Source: Actinomycetospora chiangmaiensis DSM 45062 (GTDB lineage Bacteria > Actinomycetota > Actinomycetes > Mycobacteriales > Pseudonocardiaceae). Taken from it: DNA of 64,000 nt. Below the pieces are notes generated by a model. That model was not told the DNA's origin, did no database searches, and was given only the letters and a program-made list of their open reading frames with translations. Of the stretch, positions 59,078 to 64,000 are shown one piece after another. Where the stretch lies: the NCBI RefSeq assembly GCF_000379625.1, contig NZ_KB903243.1, positions 186,105 through 250,104 on the forward strand, read 5' to 3'. Numbering within the stretch: position 1 is the first letter of the stretch; every line of letters begins with the position of its first letter. Position numbers and translations under genes: made by a program.

Positions 59078-60243
59078 GGACCGTCCTGCTCATCACCCGC
59101 CGGGAGTTCCTGGCGCGGGTGCGCGGCCGCGCGTTCATCGTCTCCACGGCCGTGATCCTGCTGATCCTGGTCGGCTACTCGATCTTCATCGGGTCGATCG
59201 GTGCGGGCGGCGACTCCGGGACGACGACGATCGCCGTGGCCCCCGAGACCGAGGCCATCACCCCCGCGCTGCGCACCGCGGCCGACGACCAGGGCCGGAT
59301 CGTGCGGGTGGTGCCGGTCGCCGACGCCGCGGCCGGACGGGCGCTCGTGGCCGCCGGGGACGCCGACGCCGCCCTCTCCGGATCACCGACCCGCCCCCGC
59401 GTCGACGTCGAGACCTCGCTCGGCAGCGCGGCCGGCTCCGTCGTCACCGTCGCGACCACCTTCGTCGCCCAGCAGCAGCTGCTGCCGGACCCGGCGGCGG
59501 CCGACGCGGCCGTGGCCGCGGCGCAGCCCGTCGTCGTGGCGGCCCGCCCGGACGACCCGGCCCGGGGGCTGCGGATCGGGCTGGGCGCGTTCGGCGCGTT
59601 CCTGCTGTTCTTCTCCATCCAGACCTACGGCGCGATGGTGGCGCAGGGCGTCGTCGAGGAGAAGTCGAGCCGCGTGGTGGAGATCGTGCTCGCCACGGTG
59701 CGGCCGTGGCAGCTGCTGCTCGGCAAGGTCCTCGGGCTCGGCGCGGTCGGCCTGCTGCAGCTGGTGATCCTCAGCGGGGTCGGCCTCGGCGTGGCGGGCA
59801 CCGCCGGGCTCCTGGTGGCCGGGGCGGGGCTCGCCGGGACGCTCGTGTCGGTCCTCGTCTGGTACCTCATCGGGTTCGCGCTCTACGCCACCGTCTACGC
59901 CGCGCTCGGCTCGCTGGTGTCGCGCCAGGAGGACACCCAGAGCGTCCTGACGCCGGTGTCGATCGTCGTGCTCGTCGGCTTCGCCGTGGGCTTCAACCTG
60001 GTCGTCTCCGCGCCGCAGTCGACGGCGCTGACCGTGATGTCGCTGATCCCGCCCTGGACCCCGCTGATCATGCCGGCGCGGATGGCCCTCGGCGGGGTGC
60101 CCGTCTGGCAGGTCGTCGCGGCCTTCGTCCTCACACTGGCCTTCACGGCGGGCGTCCTCGCCCTCGGCGGCCGGGTCTACGCGCGCTCGGTGCTGCGCAC
60201 CGGGGCACGGGTGTCGTGGCGGGAGGCCCTGCGCGGTCGGTAG
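59074..60243 (+). CDS. ABC-2-type permease (NatB-like)
   Basis: A 389-residue permease. Helix 1 is RAFIVSTAVILLILVGYSIF, a long extracellular loop follows (about 45-170), and then five helices including GLGAFGAFLLFFSIQTYGAMVAQGVVEEKSSRVVEIVLATVRPWQLLLGKVLG, the classic NatB motif. Its partner is the preceding ATPase. The pair exports sodium or an unknown small molecule. It ends 2 bp from the convergent photolyase gene. Confidence 0.9.
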
Positions 60244-60245
60244 GG

Positions 60246-61649
60246 CTACAGGGAGTTGAACCGGCTGAGCGCCTCGTTCCGCTCGGCCTTGTGGTCCACC
60301 ATCGGCTCCGGGTAGTCCGCCGGCGGCTCGGACAGCTTCCAGGGCTGGTGCACCTTCTTGCCGTCGAGCTCGGGGACGTCGGCGAGCTCGGGGACCCACC
60401 GGCGCACGTAGTCGCCCTGCGGGTCGAACCGCTCCCCCTGGGTCACCGGGTTGAACACCCGGAAGTACGGCGCCGCGTCGGTCCCGGTCCCCGCCGCCCA
60501 CTGCCAGCCGTGCTGGTTGGAGGCGAGGTCGCCGTCGACGAGCAGGTTCATGAAGTGCCGCGCGCCCCACCACCACGGCAGGTGCAGGTCCTTGACGAGG
60601 AACGAGGCGACGGCCATGCGCATCCGGTTGTGCATCCACGCCTCGCCCTGCAGCTGGCGCATCGCCGCGTCGATGGCGGGATAGCCCGTCCGCCCCTCCT
60701 GCCACTGCGCGAACCGGCGCTGCGCGTCCTTGCCGGTGTCGAGGGTGATGCGGTCGAACTTCGGGTCGAAGTTCTCGCGGGCGCTGCGGGGGAACCACCA
60801 GAGCACGTGCCCGTAGAAGTCCCGGAAGCACAGCTCGTTGCGGTACGAGGTCGCGCCCTTCCCGTCCCCGCGGGCGCCCGCGAGCAGCGTGCGGGGGTGC
60901 ACCGTGCCGTACTTGAGGTGCACGCTCATCCGGCTGGTGCCCGGCTTGTCGGGGCGGTCGCGGGTGTCGTCGTAGTCGGTGAGGTGCTCGCCGACGAACG
61001 CCTCCCATTGCTCGTGGGCGGCCTGCTCCCCCGCCTCGGGCAGCTCGGCGTCGAGGGACGGGTCGTCGGGGACCTTCACCGCCCGCGGCCCGCCGTCCTT
61101 GTCCGACGGGTCCATCCACGTGACGGTGTCCGCGTCGGTGTCGGCGGGCTCGACGTCTCCGATGCGCTTCGTCCACTCCCGGGAGAACGGGGTGAAGACC
61201 TTGTAGGGGTCGCCGTCGGACTTCGTGATCGTGCCGGGCTCGGTCAGGTACGGGGAGCCGGAGCGGACGAGCTCGACCCCGTCCCCGACCGAGCCGAGCG
61301 CCTTCTCCACCGCCTCGTCGCGCCGGCGCCCGTAGGGGCCGAAGTCGGCCGCGACGTGGACGGAGTCCGCCCCCACGGCCTGCGCGATCCGCGGGACCAC
61401 GTCGGCCGGGTCCCCCTTCACGACGAGGAGGCGGCCGCCGAGCTGCTCGTCGAGCGACCGGAGGCAGCGGTAGAGGAAGGCGGTCCGCCGCGGGCCGGCC
61501 GGCTCGAGCAGCGTCGGGTCCAGCACGAACAGCGCGAGCGCGCGGTCGGCGCGCTCCTTCGCGGCGAGGAAGGTCAGCTGGTCGCGGACGCGCAGGTCGC
61601 GGCGGAACCAGACGACGGCCGTGGACGGCGCTGCCTTCGCGGGAGCCAT
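60246..61649 (-). CDS. phr: Deoxyribodipyrimidine photolyase (class I CPD photolyase/cryptochrome family)
   Basis: A 467-residue photolyase repairing UV cyclobutane pyrimidine dimers with blue light. N-terminal antenna domain with VVWFRRDLRVRDQL. The C-terminal FAD domain has SVHLKYGTVHPRTLL, SYRNELCFRDFYGHVLWWFP, AIDAAMRQLQGEAWMHNRMRMAVASFLVKDL and WWWGARHFMNLLVDGDLASNQHGWQWAAGTGTDAAPYFRVFNP, all expected. The start is ATG 61649; the longer frame adds non-family sequence. It could have cryptochrome-like roles but the canonical residues favour repair. Confidence 0.93.
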   Translation of the reverse strand: MAPAKAAPSTAVVWFRRDLRVRDQLTFLAAKERADRALALFVLDPTLLEPAGPRRTAFLYRCLRSLDEQLGGRLLVVKGDPADVVPRIAQAVGADSVHVAADFGPYGRRRDEAVEKALGSVGDGVELVRSGSPYLTEPGTITKSDGDPYKVFTPFSREWTKRIGDVEPADTDADTVTWMDPSDKDGGPRAVKVPDDPSLDAELPEAGEQAAHEQWEAFVGEHLTDYDDTRDRPDKPGTSRMSVHLKYGTVHPRTLLAGARGDGKGATSYRNELCFRDFYGHVLWWFPRSARENFDPKFDRITLDTGKDAQRRFAQWQEGRTGYPAIDAAMRQLQGEAWMHNRMRMAVASFLVKDLHLPWWWGARHFMNLLVDGDLASNQHGWQWAAGTGTDAAPYFRVFNPVTQGERFDPQGDYVRRWVPELADVPELDGKKVHQPWKLSEPPADYPEPMVDHKAERNEALSRFNSL

Positions 61650-61695
61650 GCCCGACAGGTACCCGCACCCGTCGTCGGGAAGCCCCCGGACACAC

Positions 61696-61808
61696 GTGAG
61701 GGGAACCCTCGAGTCACAAGAGCGACCAGATGTTCCCCTCACGCGCCGGGTGGTCGGCGTCGTGAGGGGAGGATCCGGGCGTTCTTACGGCCTGAGGGTT
61801 CCCCTCAC
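61696..61808. repeat. Inverted GTGAGGGGAA repeats between phr and gltA
   Basis: GTGAGGGGAACCCTC (61696-61710) has its exact reverse complement GAGGGTTCCCCTCAC at 61794-61808. Shorter versions lie in between (GTTCCCCTCAC at 61732-61742, GTGAGGGGA at 61762-61770), so four copies alternate in orientation within 113 bp. It could fold into stems or bind a regulator upstream of phr. Confidence 0.82.
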
Positions 61809-61822
61809 GCGGGACAGGCGGA

Positions 61823-63124
<1,302 letters not shown>

Positions 63125-63331
63125 CGAATGCATCCCTCTCACGCGTGCTCGTGCGGGAGGGAGGGTCGGCACCGGTCCGACGGGACGGGGACGGTCGGTC
63201 CCCGCTCCGGGTCCTGCGTCACCCCGAGGCGAACTCCCGCGGGTGTTGGGGCGTCGTACGCTGCGCGAACCGTAGCGCCCGCGCGCCGATCACCGCAGCA
63301 CGGGAATCGTGCTGGGTGGCAGTGGAAAAGG

Positions 63332-64000
63332 TCACGCCCCGTTCGTCCGGGTCGAGTTCCGCTCCGCTGCGTCTCCCGCCACCTCGGCCCGGGTCGGCGG
63401 CTCCGCGCCCGCGCGCGAGCAGGTCCAGCCCGCCACGCGGGCCGCGAACTCCAGGGCCGCGCGCCAGTCGTGGGCGTCCATCCCGCCGATCGCCGCCCGG
63501 TCGAGCAGGCCGTGGTCGTGCAGGTGGGCCAGCAGCGCGGCGTGGACCGAGTCCCCCGCGCCGATCGTGTCCACCACGGGCCGGGAGGTGTCGGCGGGCA
63601 CCTCGACCACCCCCGTCGTCGTGAACGCCCGGAGCCCTTCGGCGCCACGGGTGACCACGACCGCGCCCGCCCCCGCTTCGAGCAGGTCCGCCGGTTCGCG
63701 GCCCCACCAGGCGGCGTCCTCGTCGGAGAGCTTGACCAGGCCGGCGACGGCCGCGATCGCGTCCAGCCGGGCCCGGACGGCCGCCGCGTCGCCGACGAGG
63801 GCCGGGCGGATGTTCGGGTCGAGGCTGACGAGGACTCCCTGCGCCGCGGCCCGGCGCGCGAGCTCGGTGTACATCGAGGCCCCCGGCTCCAGCAGCAGCG
63901 AGAGGGTCCCGACGGCGAGCGCGGACGCCCGGAGATCGCCGGGATCGGCGACGAGCCGGTCGGCGGTGCCCTCGACGTGGAAGGCGTACCGGGCGTGCCC
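63332..64000 (-). CDS. PfkB-family sugar kinase, N-terminus cut by window
   Basis: The visible C-terminal 222 residues of a ribokinase/PfkB kinase. The frame is open to the right window edge. Characteristic parts are GVLVSLDPNIRPALVGD, VKLSDEDAAWWG, GAGAVVVTRGAEGLRAF and the catalytic DTIGAGDSVHAALLA. ARYAFHVEGTADR in the visible N-terminal part suggests a fructokinase-like member. The kinase phosphorylates a sugar; which one is not shown. Confidence 0.85.
   Translation of the reverse strand, partial: GHARYAFHVEGTADRLVADPGDLRASALAVGTLSLLLEPGASMYTELARRAAAQGVLVSLDPNIRPALVGDAAAVRARLDAIAAVAGLVKLSDEDAAWWGREPADLLEAGAGAVVVTRGAEGLRAFTTTGVVEVPADTSRPVVDTIGAGDSVHAALLAHLHDHGLLDRAAIGGMDAHDWRAALEFAARVAGWTCSRAGAEPPTRAEVAGDAAERNSTRTNGA

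Noticed and set aside
61696-61808. tRNA or small structured RNA gene
   Set aside because: No cloverleaf, anticodon arm or T-loop pattern is present; the structure is only alternating short repeats.

Overview
This is chromosomal DNA of a very GC-rich actinomycete. The codon third positions are almost all G or C, GTG starts are frequent, and there is a mycothiol-dependent formaldehyde dehydrogenase gene, an AldR-like regulator beside ald, a DtxR/IdeR-type iron box and many TetR, MarR and WYL regulators. The style fits the Pseudonocardiaceae (Pseudonocardia or Actinomycetospora like), but that placement is an inference. I saw no rRNA, tRNA, CRISPR array, prophage or complete insertion sequence. 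Most of the window is ordinary housekeeping and catabolic gene content, and the unusual material is mainly regulatory or repetitive.

Positions 1-10700: a TetR/MFS efflux unit with two copies of one palindrome, an aldehyde dehydrogenase, an acyl-CoA dehydrogenase, a truncated acetyltransferase, small membrane proteins and an L,D-transpeptidase-like protein. Next come a tightly overlapping pirin-VOC-MarR operon with its own operator and an ECF sigma factor translationally coupled to a zinc-finger/Asp23 protein. Positions 10700-23300: ilvE, ald with a divergent Lrp/AsnC regulator, a second MFS exporter, a DUF6325-SHOCT-ClC run, a YrhK protein antisense to the ClC tail, a ferredoxin-reductase-like flavoprotein, a second L,D-transpeptidase, an SDR and a second acyl-CoA dehydrogenase. 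Positions 23275-23981 hold two arrays of about 52-bp repeats in opposite orientation between convergent genes.

Positions 24000-34000: a luciferase-like monooxygenase with a MaoC hydratase, a stand-alone ftsW paralogue, a CtaG-like gene, a serine recombinase that has lost its catalytic residues, and a second TetR/MFS pair with a clear 22-bp operator. Positions 34000-42000: a nitrogen-flavoured stretch (formamidase-like protein, amidase, ABM monooxygenase, cyanase), then idi, a formate/nitrite-transporter remnant, an orphan iron box and a WYL regulator. Positions 42000-49500: an atypical response regulator, aroQ, a type II NADH dehydrogenase, a glutamate-racemase-like gene, a polysaccharide-lyase-like lipoprotein, and a GDT1/TMEM165 manganese exporter preceded by a yybP-ykoY manganese riboswitch.

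Positions 49900-64000: a polyhydroxybutyrate locus (phaB divergent from phaC-phaA), mycothiol-dependent formaldehyde detoxification (mscR plus a metallo-hydrolase), a GGCT-like gene carrying an in-frame palindromic insertion, a Nat-type ABC exporter, a DNA photolyase, citrate synthase and a partial PfkB sugar kinase cut by the window end. Several start sites were moved from the longest open frame to a start with a visible ribosome site, a domain boundary or an operon overlap, and two genes run off the window ends.
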